NCBI RefSeq assembly: GCF_050003625.1
Contig: NC_134397.1
Location: 198,359,063 to 198,423,062 of the forward strand
Reading direction: 5' to 3'
Length of the DNA stretch: 64,000 bases
Source: Haematobia irritans
Taxonomy: Eukaryota; Arthropoda; Insecta; Diptera; Muscidae
A program made the translations under genes and the position numbers. The notes beneath the pieces were generated by a model. The model was not told where the DNA came from and did not search any database. It saw only the letters and a program-made list of their open reading frames with translations. This document shows positions 13,841 to 24,515 of the stretch, one piece after another (position 1 is the first letter of the stretch; every line of letters begins with the position of its first letter).

Positions 13841-14702
13841 TATATAGTAAAGGAATATCATAAAATATTCCTTGTTATAAGCGCATTGTGGAAATCTAAA
13901 AAAATGGAATAGAAAGTGGTTAAATTTTCGAAATTACGAGGTACTTCATTTTATTCATAAAACGGTTTACTTTTGTTCTGTGTATGCCTGATTTTGTTAT
14001 AATGGTTTTTTTTTCAAGCTTCTCATTTCGACTAAACTATAAGATTATAACCAGTAGATGAAACCTTTCCCTTACCTTTAAAGCGTTGCATCAACACCCA
14101 CGTAATAACTTTTTAACCTTAGAATTTTGTCGAGTCATTTTTATTATATTTTAATAATTGCGAAATTTTTTTCAAGAACTTTTCCTCGAGTAATTCTACT
14201 ATTACCTCATCAGACGATGTCACACAAAAAAACAACTCCCTCTCTTCTTTGTCAAGAACATTTCTTTGCCAGTTTTGCTGAGAACGAAAATCTGTGTTAC
14301 ATACAATTATGTTTCATTTGCAAAAATTGTATTAATTTCCAAGTGGATTTTTTTTGCAAATAAAGGGAATTATTTAAATATTTTCTTTTGTTTTGTGTAT
14401 TAACTTCAAGCAAATGTAGGTCAGCAGTATGGCTTTTTGGTGAGTTGCTAAAAATGTTGCCGTGGCATGTTTGGATATCTCTTCGTTATAGCCTTCTTTA
14501 TTTGCTAAGCTAATGCGATTGTGGTTGCTGTTATTGCCGAAGGTGGTGACTATTTTTTGTGCAAAATCAACTGATTTGTCAAGTACTGCTGACTTGAGGA
14601 GTTCTTGGTCTTGGCCATAACAGGGGGAATTTGTTTACACGCACTAACACCAACAGCGAGCAACATCATCAGGTTACTACATTTAAAAAATATATATATC
14701 GT
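13841..14702. other. Low-repeat sequence, no gene recognised
   Basis: Nothing supportable. A 78-codon frame at 14127-14363 lacks any recognisable feature. Confidence 0.35.
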
Positions 14703-14868
14703 TTTGATTTTAGCTATATGTTGACTAAACTCCAATAGTAGCTTAACCAATAAAGGAAGAGTAGGTTTGTCAAATTGATTCGAGTAAGGCCCTTTAGACT
14801 GCAACATGGTTAGCTAGGCGATCATTTTGGAACTGTCACATTCCTCAACAGCATCCTCTATTTGCAGC
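14703..14868 (+). mobile_element. Diverged foldback-element arm
   Basis: It aligns by eye with the left arm of the 57.4-kb palindrome (TTGACTAAACT, GTAGCTTAACCAA, CCTCTATTTGCAGC), with many substitutions. It is an older copy. Confidence 0.55.
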
Positions 14869-14889
14869 GATGGACATTTTGTTTTTTTT

Positions 14890-15243
14890 TTTAGTGCCAA
14901 ACGTACTCTCCACAATGACCCGGGCCTAAAAGTCCGGATAAGTCCAGGTGGCCATCGTTCGCTAGAAAGTGGATAATCTCCTTTTTAAGCCATTCTTGGT
15001 TTACTGGTGCTGAGTGCGATGGTCCTGAGTTCAGTCTCAATGTCCATGGTCTGGGGTCGAAATATTTGTCAGCACATGGCTTCAATACTGCCTTTAGATC
15101 ACTTTCCAGATAATATTCGGCATTTCTTTTGACGCCAGAGTCGATTACGACGAGCGAGTAGCCTACATCGGCCGTTACTGCGGTTCAAACCATTACCATC
15201 GGCGGTGCTTAAGTTCTGGTGGTAAAAATGTTCGTCTGACCTT
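14890..15243 (-). pseudogene. Tc1/mariner-superfamily transposase relic (C-terminal part)
   Basis: Minus-strand reading gives blocks typical of the catalytic C-terminal half of Tc1/mariner transposases: VIDSGVKRNAEYYLESDLKA, then LKPCADKYFDPRPWT, GPSHSAPVNQEWLKKEI, and a damaged WPP region near the 3' end. Relatives normally have a catalytic aspartate just before the S-x-P-S-H block; here an asparagine precedes SGPSH. The frame changes at about 15090 and again near 14950, so the gene is dead. The N-terminal DNA-binding half is missing. It abuts the family-3 DINE-like element at 15245. It may belong to the same broad group as the open transposase at 63710, but the two pieces do not overlap and cannot be compared directly. 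Confidence 0.7.
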
Positions 15244-15244
15244 T

Positions 15245-16696
15245 CTATACCCACCACCATAGAATGGTGATGAGGGTATAATAAGTTTGTCATTCCGTTT
15301 GTAACGCACCGAAATATCGATTTCCGGTAGAGGTGTGCACGTGAGTAATATTTAACTCACGCACGCTCACGACGGAGAAATCTTATTCACGTACACTCAC
15401 GCACGATATTTTTTGGTAGGACTCACGCACACACACGCTCACGAAAAGAAAATTTGTACTCAGGCACACTCACGCACGAACATTTTTTAAATGTCGTGAC
15501 TCACGAAAAATGTCGTGACTCACGAAAAACGTCGTGACTCACGAATAATTTTATGAGTTACTTACCTATAGAACCTGACTGAAAATATGAGTATGATTAA
15601 AATCGAGAGCGTTATAAAACTTTTAACGCTTAGGATGTCACTAAAATTATATATGAATTGAACTCGTAAGCATTTTATGTTCGTACGCGGGATTATTTTC
15701 GTGAGCGTGTTTTTCCGAAATTCGTTACTCACGCACACTCACGAAGATATTATTTTCGTGACTCACGCTCACGCACGACATCTGTTTGGTTAATCACGCA
15801 CACTCACGCCGTTACCATCAGCATGAATCACGACTGACGCGTGAGCCACGAAAATTTTCGTGAGTCACGACAATTTCGTGTCACGTGCACAACTCTAATT
15901 TTCGTACGTCTGCCTGTTGTAATCAACATGATACAGCCCCATACTAACCGACGCCGCGATTTGAAGTCTTGAACGTTTAGACATTCCAATTTTTTATGTT
16001 ATTTGCTAGAAATTCAAAATCTAGAGATATTTTGGGTGCATAAATCAGTGTGCGGAATATGTGTGTGTGTATAGGTCCATGGTTTGGCTTAGCCCCCATA
16101 TAGCCCAATCTTGCGATTTGACTTCTTAAGCGTCTAGATATCCGATTTGCCTGATATTCAAAATCTATAAATATTTTGGATCCACAAACAAGTGTGTCGA
16201 ATATGGTGTGTATCGGTCCATGGACTTGTATAGCCCCCATATAGCCCGATCCCCAAAATTGACTTCTTGAGCTTCTAAATATCAGAATTTATATCCGATT
16301 TGCCTGAAATTCAAAATCTAGAAGTATTTTGGATCCACAAATAAGTGTGCCGAATATGGTGTGTATCGGTTCATCTTTCGGTATAGTCCCCATATAGCCC
16401 GATCTGCTGATTTGATTTCTTGGGCTTCTCGAAACGGCAATTTTTATCCGATTTTGCTGAAATTGGAAAACTAAAGGTATTTTAGGTCCACACATAAGTG
16501 AGCCGAAGATGGTGTTTATCGGTCCATGTTTTGATATTTCTGTCATATACACCGATCTCCTAATTTGACCTCTTGGGCATCTAGTGATCCCAATTTTTAT
16601 CCGATTTGTCTGAAGTTCAAAATCTAGACGTATTTTGAGTCCACACATAAGTAAACCGAATATGGGGGTCTCGATCCACATTTTGATATACCTTCC
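15245..16696 (-). mobile_element. DINE-1/mini-me-like element, family 3 (interrupted)
   Basis: Minus-strand copy. The terminal motif TATACCCACCACCATAG is at 15245, followed by the conserved GTCATTCCGTTTGTAAC and CGAAATATCGATTTCCG blocks. A 570-bp insertion (15328-15897) follows, then central repeats. CTAGA-type markers at 16021, 16165, 16318, 16471 and 16624 give a 153-bp period except for one 144-bp step. The copy is cut at 16696 by an AT-rich foldback. Confidence 0.75.
15328..15897. mobile_element. hAT-like MITE filled with CACG/CGTG repeats
   Basis: Terminal inverted repeats read TAGAGGTGTGCACGTGA (left) and TCACGTGCACAACTCTA (right), with 15 of 17 positions matching. The flanking 8-mers ATTTCCGG and ATTTTCGT match at 6 of 8 positions, compatible with an aged 8-bp target duplication. 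Inside are dozens of ACTCACGCAC and CGTGAGT repeats in both orientations. The hAT assignment rests on the TIR shape and flanks only. Confidence 0.7.
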
Positions 16697-17222
16697 ATAC
16701 ACAGAAAAAATTTCACGAAAATTTTTCCAATTAAAATTTTAATTGAGCTTTAAAAAATATTCAATTAAAAATTTAATTGATTCAACAAATTTTGTAATTG
16801 AAACAAAAATCAATCACAAAAATTAATAGTATCAATTAATTTGTAAATTGGATCAATTAATTTGTTAATTGGATCAATTAATTTTTTAATTGATCTTCAA
16901 TTATTTTTTTTAACTAATACTATCATTTCTGCACACAAAATAATGCTTTTTCTAATTCAATCACGAAATTGATTGATCCAATTAATTTTTAATTGAAATG
17001 TCTTCAATCACAGAAATGATAGTATCAATTAAAAAATTAATTGAGAGTCAACTAAAAAATTTATTGACCCAATTATTGATACTTAATTGATACTATTAAC
17101 TTTTGAGATTGATTTTTGTTTCAATTAAACATTTATTGAATCAATTAAATTTTTAATTGAATATTTTTTAAAACTCAATTAAAATTTTAATTGGAAAATT
17201 TTTGTGAATTTTTTTCTGAGAA
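16697..17222. mobile_element. AT-rich foldback MITE
   Basis: The left end ACACAGAAAAAATTTCACG and right end AATTTTTTTCTGAG continue into inverted repeats of roughly 90 bp (shared blocks CCAATTAAAATTTTAATTGA and AAAAAATATTCAATTAAAAA). The interior repeats AATTAATT-type motifs. Relatives are at 7629-7852 and 50815-50893. Confidence 0.75.
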
Positions 17223-17398
17223 CTTTTTGGTCAATGAAAAAATTGCGTTGGCTCACTTTTAATGACATTTTTTGTGTGTATGTCATAATATGACTTATTT
17301 TCAAATTTTGAATGCCTTAGCTGCTTACACTCTTATGTGAGTCCATACATTTAGCATATATTTTGGCTAGGCAAAACAATTCATCTGCCCACAAAACT

Positions 17399-19064
17399 TT
17401 TTTATACCCTCCACCATAGGATGGCCATATCCGTTCACTTTTATGTATAGCCCCCATATAAACCGATCCCCAGATTTGGCTTGCGGAGCCTAAAAGAGAA
17501 GCAAATTTTATCCGATCCGGCTGAAATTTGGTACATCGCGTTAGTATATGGTATCTAACAACCATGCAAAAATTAGTTCATATTAGTCCATAATTATATA
17601 TAGCCCCCATATAAACCGATCCCCAGATTTGGCTTGCGGGGCCTAAAAGAGAAGCAAATTTCGTCCGATCCGATTGAAATTTGGTACATGGTGTTAGTAT
17701 ATGGTGTCTAACAACCATGCAAAAATTGGTCCATATCAGTCCAAAATTATATATATCCCCCATATAAACCGATCCTCAGATTTGACTTGCGGAGCCTCTA
17801 AGAGAAGCAAATTTCATCCGATCCGGCTGAAATTTGGTACATGGTGTTAGTATATGGTATCTAACAACCATGCCAGAATTGGTCCATATCGGTACATAAT
17901 TATATATAGCGCCCATATAAACCGATCCCCAGATTTGACCTCCGAAGCCTCTTGAAGCAGCACAATTCATCCGATCCGGTTGAAACTTAGTACGTGGTGT
18001 TAGTATATGGTCTCTAATAGCCATGCAAAAATTGGTCCATATCAGTCCATAATTATATATAGCCCCTATATAAACCGATCCGCAGATTTGGCTTCCGGAG
18101 CCTCTTGGAGGAGCAAAATTCATCCGATCCGATTGAAGTTTGTACATGGTGTTAGTATATGGTCTCTAACAACCATGCATGACTTGGTCCATATCGGTCC
18201 ATAATTATATGAAGCCCCCATATAAACCGATCCCCAGATTTAACTTCCGGGGCCCCTTGGAAGAGCAAAATTCACCCGATCCGGTTGAAATTTGGTACGT
18301 GGTGTTAGTATATGATCTCTAACAACCATGTAAAAATTGGTACATACCGGTGTTAACCCTCTATCACTTATGAACTCCGAATTGTATGATTTCTTGTATT
18401 GGAGATTATAACAAAAAAATAAAATACACGTATTTTTTAATTTTCATTTATTTTTATTATTTGAAGAGAAACTCCCACAAATTGGGTGTGTTGCCAAACA
18501 TTATTTGCCACCAAAAACAAAAAAAAAAAACGGAAAATTTGTTTAAAAAGAACATTCTACAATAAAGCTCAAACACTTACCTCTCCAATTTATCAAGATG
18601 ACACACAAAACACAAGCACAACAATTTTTTATTATTTTTTTAAGTCACAGAAAACCGGCACTTTTTCGCAAATACCAATAGTCAATAAAGAAATGTCAAT
18701 TTCCAGCAAGTAGTGCCACCTAATTGTTCTGTTTTTACAAGTTTATTAGCTCAGTATGTAAACCACGGGATACAGTGCGTGATTGAGCTAAAGAAGTTAT
18801 TTCTATTAAATTTGAGGCATTCGAACGGTATGTTGCCTACAGTCTACACTATGATACAGAGGGTTAATTATATTTAACCGCCAGCTGAACCGATCCCCAG
18901 ATTTGACCTCCGGAGCTCTTGCAGGAGCAAAATTCATCCGATCCGCTTGAAATATGGAACGTGGTGAAATTTGGTGCATTGTGCTAGTATATGACCGCTA
19001 ACAACCATGCCAATTGGTCCATGTTGGTCTATAGTTATATATAGCCGATCCCCAAAAATCATCT
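17399..19064 (-). mobile_element. DINE-1/mini-me-like element, family 2 (interrupted)
   Basis: It begins with TATACCCTCCACCATAGGAT (reverse of the terminal motif) and contains central repeats marked by TCCGATC at 17511, 17664, 17817, 17970, 18123 and 18275 (steps of 153, with one of 152). A piggyBac-like MITE splits it at 18357-18863. After the last repeat it passes directly into 29-bp satellite units at 19065. The GTCY tract is missing near the end, so the copy is internally deleted. Confidence 0.75.
18357..18863. mobile_element. piggyBac-like MITE with TTAA duplication
   Basis: The 507-bp insertion is flanked by TTAA at 18353-18356 and 18864-18867. The ends are CCCTCTATCA (left) and TGATACAGAGGG (right), which form an inverted repeat with a small indel. 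Joining the flanks restores the family-2 repeat, so the insertion boundaries are secure. The interior has no transposase frame. Confidence 0.82.
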
Positions 19065-19200
19065 ACCAAAATTGTATTTCTATAGAAAATTTAGTAAAAA
19101 TTTTATTTCTATAGAAAATTTTGTAAAAATTTTATTACTACGCAAAATTTTGTCGAGATTTTATTTCTATAGAAAAATTTGTCAAAATTTTATTTCCATT
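19065..19200 (-). repeat. Short 29-bp satellite run attached to family-2 element
   Basis: Four to five units follow ATCTACCAAAATTG. The same junction, in the other orientation, appears at about 27050 and 29545, so this run is an internal part of the family-2 element. Confidence 0.75.
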
Positions 19201-20406
19201 TTTTGTATTACTTCCGTATCCAAATCGAGCAATTTCATTGCTTTTTGGCCATGTAAAAACAATATTCGGTATTTAGATCTAATCAATTTCTCCAAGTGTA
19301 TCAATCAGTCACCAAACACTAACAATAATTACCAGCATAGTCAGCGAGATCATAATGCTAAGGGGAAGCAATGGGTCTACCATAAATATAACCTCGTTAA
19401 TGACTATTGAAAAATCAAGCAAGGTGGCAAAAAAAAAAAAATAACAAAAAAAAAGAACTCAAATAATACTGAATATTAAATTACCAAATAAGAAAATTTT
19501 TCTTTATTTCTTCTTTTCCTTCAAAGTAACAAAAGAAAAAAAATAATTTTTATAATTTACTCTATTGCCTTGAGCATGTGAGTATTCTTTTTTTCTGTCG
19601 AATGGCAAAGTAATTTTTGAAAGAAATTTCTTCAAATATGGGGAGAAGAAATCTTTCAAAAGGTATTACTGGATAGAAAAAGATACAGTACTCATACAAA
19701 ACATGGTCAACATTTTCCCAGAGTCCATTTTTTTACGATCATCATCATTGTGTCAAAGCAACAAAAAAACAAAAACCAATTCCAAAAGCTAAAGCCAGTT
19801 ACAAGCATCGAATTGCTTCGAAATGGAGTTATTTCTTTTCTTTTGGTCGTCGTCGTCGTCTTTTGGATTTTTATGGCCGTTTCGTTTCGTTTAACCGCAA
19901 AACAAGTTCGAGTGACCCAAATACAGGTCAATACCAGGAAGCAGTATCCACAAGCTATAAACTATGATGATAAGCCTTCTTGTTTCATGGCTTTCTTTAC
20001 TTTTTCTTCCTCAGTTCTCGGTGTTCCATGGTGTTCAGAGTTTGTTTTTTTTTTATTTGTTTCCAGATGAGTTGGAGTTTTCTTTATGGATTGTTACATT
20101 GACTTTGGCAAAGAAGTAGTAGAAGTCAACTGCATTAGCTTGTTCCCCCTTTGGTCAACGAATACGGCTTTTTGGCGTTTCTGGGATTCATGTTCTTTGA
20201 CTTCTTTGGCCCGCATAAGGCAGGCAAGATGAGTTTTCATATACGAAGATAATTTTTTCCTGGTCGATTTCAGGAAATTTGTTTTCCGTATGTTTTATTC
20301 AAGAGACATATTGGTATGAATTTTACAAATATCATTTCAATTACAAGGGCAATGACTGTGAGGATTTTTGACAAATTTTTCCAAAGAAATAAAATTTTAA
20401 TTATAC
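19201..20406. other. No gene recognised
   Basis: AT-rich, with A-runs near 19430 and a pair of satellite-like units near 20370-20400. Frames at 19707-20070 on both strands lack any supportable domain. Confidence 0.35.
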
Positions 20407-20602
20407 TTGTTTAATTCGGCTTAAGGTCATGTCATAAAAACAGATGTTGTTTTGTTCAGTTGTTTTTTTTTTTATTCAAAAATATCCTCCAATATTTCGA
20501 AACATCTCCGATATTCGTCTTCGGGGAAATTTCTTTAAACAAATAACAGAAAAACATTTTACACATTAATTAACAAAAATATATATCAAACTAGGAAAAT
20601 AC
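20407..20602 (-). repeat. Penelope terminal repeat, inverted copy
   Basis: Reverse complement of 21034-21229 with scattered differences. Its ribozyme-like core reads CCGAAGA instead of CTGAAGA, and the stem is weaker, so it is probably inactive. Confidence 0.75.
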
Positions 20603-20608
20603 TAGTAA

Positions 20609-20965
20609 TATAAGATAAAATGCGATGGAAAAGAATCGGATACTTGCCAAAAAGTATACGTTGGTACAACAAAAACCAAATTAAAAACTAGAATCTCAGG
20701 ACATAAATCTGATCAGAAAGCCACTGACAAGCCCTTGGAACAAAAGGCGGCTCTTGCAGCACATTGCACCCTAACAGGACACAAGCCAAATCTTACGGAC
20801 GTAGATATTTTGACCCAAGAAAACAACTATAAAATGAGATTTACACTGGAGATGCTACATATTATAAATGTACCCACAGAAAGACGGATGAATTTCAAGA
20901 CTGATACGGACCATTGTGCTCATATTTATCGAAATATTGTTCAGAAATATAGAAAATCAAATTAG
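20609..20965 (+). pseudogene. Penelope-like GIY-YIG endonuclease C-terminal fragment
   Basis: An open frame of 118 codons plus a TAG stop, beginning immediately inside the inverted repeat with no start codon. After a short lead-in the protein reads CQKVYVGTTKTKLKTRISGH, then ALAAHCTLTGH and RFTLEMLHI. The K-x-Y-V-G-x-T start, the LKTR-I-x-x-H helix, the ALAxH-x-x-x-TGH block and the R-x-x-x-E-x-L-x-I segment follow the GIY-YIG endonuclease of Penelope-like retroelements. That domain nicks target DNA for target-primed reverse transcription. Upstream reverse transcriptase is missing, so the piece is non-functional alone. No internal stop suggests moderate age. The GIY-YIG Penelope assignment is strong; the exact clade is unknown. 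Confidence 0.85.
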
Positions 20966-21033
20966 ACATTAGTTGTAAATCTACTCGTTTGCGAATAAGT
21001 TCATGGTTCTTTTACTTCTAAATGTAATAATCA

Positions 21034-21229
21034 GTATTTTCCTAGTTTGATATATATTTTTGTGAATTAATGTGTAAAATGTTTTTCTGTTATTTGTTTA
21101 AAGAAATTTCCCTGAAGACAAACAAATGTTTCGAAATATTGGACGATATTTTTGAATAAAAAAAAAAATAAAAAAAAACAAGACAACAACATCTGTTTTT
21201 ATGACATAACCTTAAGCCGAATTAAACAA
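21034..21229 (+). repeat. Penelope terminal repeat
   Basis: It starts just after the GIY-YIG stop region and contains CTGAAGA, stem AAAC/GTTT, CGAAA at 21112-21136, flanked by TCC before and GGA after, which can pair. These match a CUGANGA...GAAA hammerhead core. Confidence 0.7.
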
Positions 21230-21239
21230 TTAAACAATT

Positions 21240-23605
21240 TAAAAGTCAACTATCAAACAACAACGACATAAAATTTTGATAAAATAATTTTTGATAAAAA
21301 TAATAAATTCTATACAAACATAATTTTGACAACATTTTATATAGAAGTAAATTTTTGACAAAACTTTCTATAGCAATAAAATTTTCACAATATTTTCTAG
21401 AGAAATAAAATTTTCACACTATTTTCTAAGGAAATAACATTTTGCAAAAATTTTCTATAGAAATAAAATTTTGCAAAATATGTCCATAGAAATAAAATTT
21501 TGCAAAAATTTTCTATAGAAATAAAATTTTGACAAAATATTCTACAGAAACAAAATTTTGAGAAAAATTTCTATAGAAATAAAATTTTGACGAAATTTTC
21601 TATAAAAATTAAATTTTGACAAATTTTTTATAAAAATTAAATTTTGACAATTTTTTTATAAAAATTAAATTTTGACAATTTTTTTATAAAAATTAAATTT
21701 TGACAAAATTTTCAGAAATAAAATTTTGACATTTTTTATAGAAATAAAATTTTCACAAAATTTTTTAGAGAAATAAAATTTTGACACAATTTTCAATGGA
21801 AATAAAATTTTGACAAAATTTTCTATAGAAATTAAATTTTGTCAAAATTTTCTACAGCAATAAAATTTTGACAAAATTTTATATAGCACTAAAATTTTGA
21901 GAAAAATTTTTATAGAAATAATATTTTGACAAAATTTTTTATAGAAATAAAATGTTGACAAAATTTTCTATAGAAATAAAATTTTGACAAAATTTTTTAT
22001 AGAAATAAAATTTTGACAAAATTTCCTACAGCCATAAAATTTTGACAAAATTTTCTATAGAAATAAAATTTTGACAAAATTTCCTATAGAAGTAAAATTT
22101 TGACAAAATTTTCTATAGAAATAAAATTTTGATGAAATTTTCTATAGAAATAAATTTTTGACGAAATTGTCTATAGAAATAAACTTTTCTATAGAAATAA
22201 AATTGTGGCAATATTTTCTATAAAAATTAAGATTTGCAAAATTTTCTATAGAAACAAAGATTTGACAAAATTTTGTATATAAACAAAATTTTGACCAAAT
22301 TTTCTATAGAAATATAATTTTGACAACATTTTCTATAGCAATAAAATTTTCACAAATTTTTTTTGGGATATAAAATGTTGGCAAAATTTTCGATAAAAAT
22401 AAAATTTTGACAAAATTTTCTATAGAAATAAAATTTTGACAAAATTTTCTATAGAACTAAAATTTTAACAAAATTTTCTATAGAAATTAAATTTTGACAA
22501 AATTTTCTACGGCCATAAAATTTTCTAGAGAAATAAAATTTTGACACAATTTTCTATAGAAATAAAATTTTGACAAAATTTTCTACAGAAGTAAAATATT
22601 GACAAAATTTTCTATAGAAATAAAATTTTGACAAAATTTTCTATAGAAATACAATTTTGACAACATTTTCTATAGAAATAAAATTTTAACAAAATTTTCT
22701 ATAGAAATAAAATTTTGACAAAATTTTCTATAGAAGTAAAATTTTGACAAAATTTCCTATAGAAGTAAAATTTTGACAAAATTTTCTATAGAAATAAAAT
22801 TTTGACGAAATTTTCTATAGAAATAAAATTTTGACGAAATTGTCTATAGAAATCAAATTTTGACAACATTTTCTATAGAAATCAAATTTTGACACAATTT
22901 TCTATAGAAATAAAATTTGGACAAAATTTTCTAAAGCCTTAAAATTTGAAAAATATTTTCTATTGAAATAAAATTTTGACTAAATTTTCTATAGAAATAA
23001 AATTTTGACAAAATTTTCTATAGAAATAAAATTTTGACAAAATTTTCTATAGAAATAAAAATTTGACAAAATTTTCTATAGAAATAAAATTTTGACACAA
23101 TTTTCTATAAAAATAAAATTTTGATAAAATTTCTATAGAAATAAAATTTTGACAAAATTTTCTATAGAAATAAAATTTTCAGAAAATTTTCTATGGAAAT
23201 AAAATTGTGAAAATATTTTTATATAGGAAATAAAATGTTGACAAAATTTTTTATTGAAATATAATTTTGGCAAAATTTTCTATAGCAACAAAATGTTGAC
23301 AAAATTGTATATAGCAATAAAATGTTGACAAGATTTTTTTATAGAAATAACATTTTGATAAAATTTTCTATAGAAATAAAATATTGACAAAATTTTTTAT
23401 AGAAATAAAATTTTGACAAAATATTTTGTAGAAATAAAATTTTGAAATAACATTTTGACAAAATTTTCTAAAGCCATAAAATTTTGACAAAATTTCCTAA
23501 AGCCATAAAATTTAGACACAATTTCCTAAAGCCATATCATTTTGTCACAATTTCCTAAAGCCATAAAATTTTGAGAAAATTTTCTATAGAAATAAAATTT
23601 TACAA
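21240..23605 (+). repeat. 29-bp AT-rich satellite array
   Basis: About 2.4 kb of the same unit and orientation as 9.7-13.2 kb, with more divergence at both edges. A sub-variant with CCTAAAGCCATAAAATTT recurs at 23460-23570. Confidence 0.92.
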
Positions 23606-23610
23606 TTTTG

Positions 23611-23865
23611 GGGTTATTCGTATGGCTTGAGGTCATGGACTAATGAAAAATGCAGGTGTTGTTGTTTTTCATTACTTTTTTATTGAAATGTTGCTGTTCT
23701 CGGATATTTCGATACACCATCGGTGATCATCTTCAGCGAGATATTATCTAAAAATTGTAATAATTTAAATATTTAACAGTATTAACTTTTACAATGTTTA
23801 GCAACAAAAATATAACATTAATTGTATTTACATTTTACATTGATTATCTTTATTGTGTTTGTGAT
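23611..23865 (-). repeat. Solo Penelope-type terminal repeat in satellite
   Basis: It resembles 20407-20602 in layout: a TATGGCTTGAGGTCATG block, then T-rich sequence, then CGGATATTTCGATACACC and GTGATCATCTTCAGCGAG. On the minus strand it gives CTGAAGA (23736-23730), a stem of GATCACC against GGTGTATC, CGAAA (TTTC at 23707-23710), then CGAG pairing with CTCG upstream. It differs in sequence from the 20.4-kb repeat, so it belongs to another subfamily. Confidence 0.6.
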
Positions 23866-24515
23866 TTTTTGACAAAATTTTCTATGGAAATAAAATTTTG
23901 CCGAAATTTTTATAGAAATAAAATTTTGCAAAAATTGTCTATAGAAATAAAATTTTGACAAGATTTTCTACAGAAATACAATTTTGACAAAATTGTCTGT
24001 AGAAGTAAAATTTTTACAAAATTTCACCAACGTGGTATCACAATGGACTGAATAGTCTTAGTGAGCCTTATACATCGGGCTGCCACCAAACCTAACCTTG
24101 AAAAAATTTTATTTCTATAGAAAATTTTGTCAAATTTTTTTTATAGAAATAAAATTTGTACAAAATTTTTTATAGAAATAAAATTTGGACAAAATTTTCT
24201 AAAGAAAGAAAATTTTGACAAAATTTTCTACACAAATAAAAATTTGACACCATTTTCTATAGAAATAAAATTTTGAAAAAATTTTCTATAGAAATAAAAT
24301 TTTGAAAAAATTTTCTATAGAAATAAAATTTTGAAAATTTTTTATAGAAGTAAAATTGTTACAAAATTTTCTATAGAAATAAAATTTTTGACAAAATTTT
24401 CTTAAGGAATAAAATTTTGACAAAATTTTCTATGGAAATAAAATTTGAACAAAATTTTCTATATTCTATATTATTCTAAGAAATAAAATTTTGATAAAAC
24501 TTTCTATACAATAAA
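23866..24515 (+). repeat. 29-bp satellite array remnant
   Basis: Diverged units resume after the solo terminal repeat, are broken by a SINE tail at 24027-24097, and change direction briefly at 24100-24140. Confidence 0.85.
24027..24097 (+). mobile_element. SINE 3' end fragment
   Basis: CGTGGTATCACAATGGACTG, then ACATCGGGCTGCCACC and CCTAACC, match the 3' end of the full SINE copies at 25.9, 49.2 and 62.6 kb. Confidence 0.8.

Larger units (their letters stand above)
20407..21229 (+). mobile_element. Truncated Penelope-like element with inverted terminal repeats
   Basis: Two 196-bp inverted repeats (20407-20602 and 21034-21229) flank the C-terminal end of a Penelope-like ORF. Penelope-like elements are known for terminal repeats in direct or inverted arrangement and for heavy 5' truncation. 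The reverse transcriptase part is absent. The right repeat carries a CTGAAGA (21112-21118), short stem, CGAAA arrangement like a hammerhead ribozyme. Confidence 0.8.
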
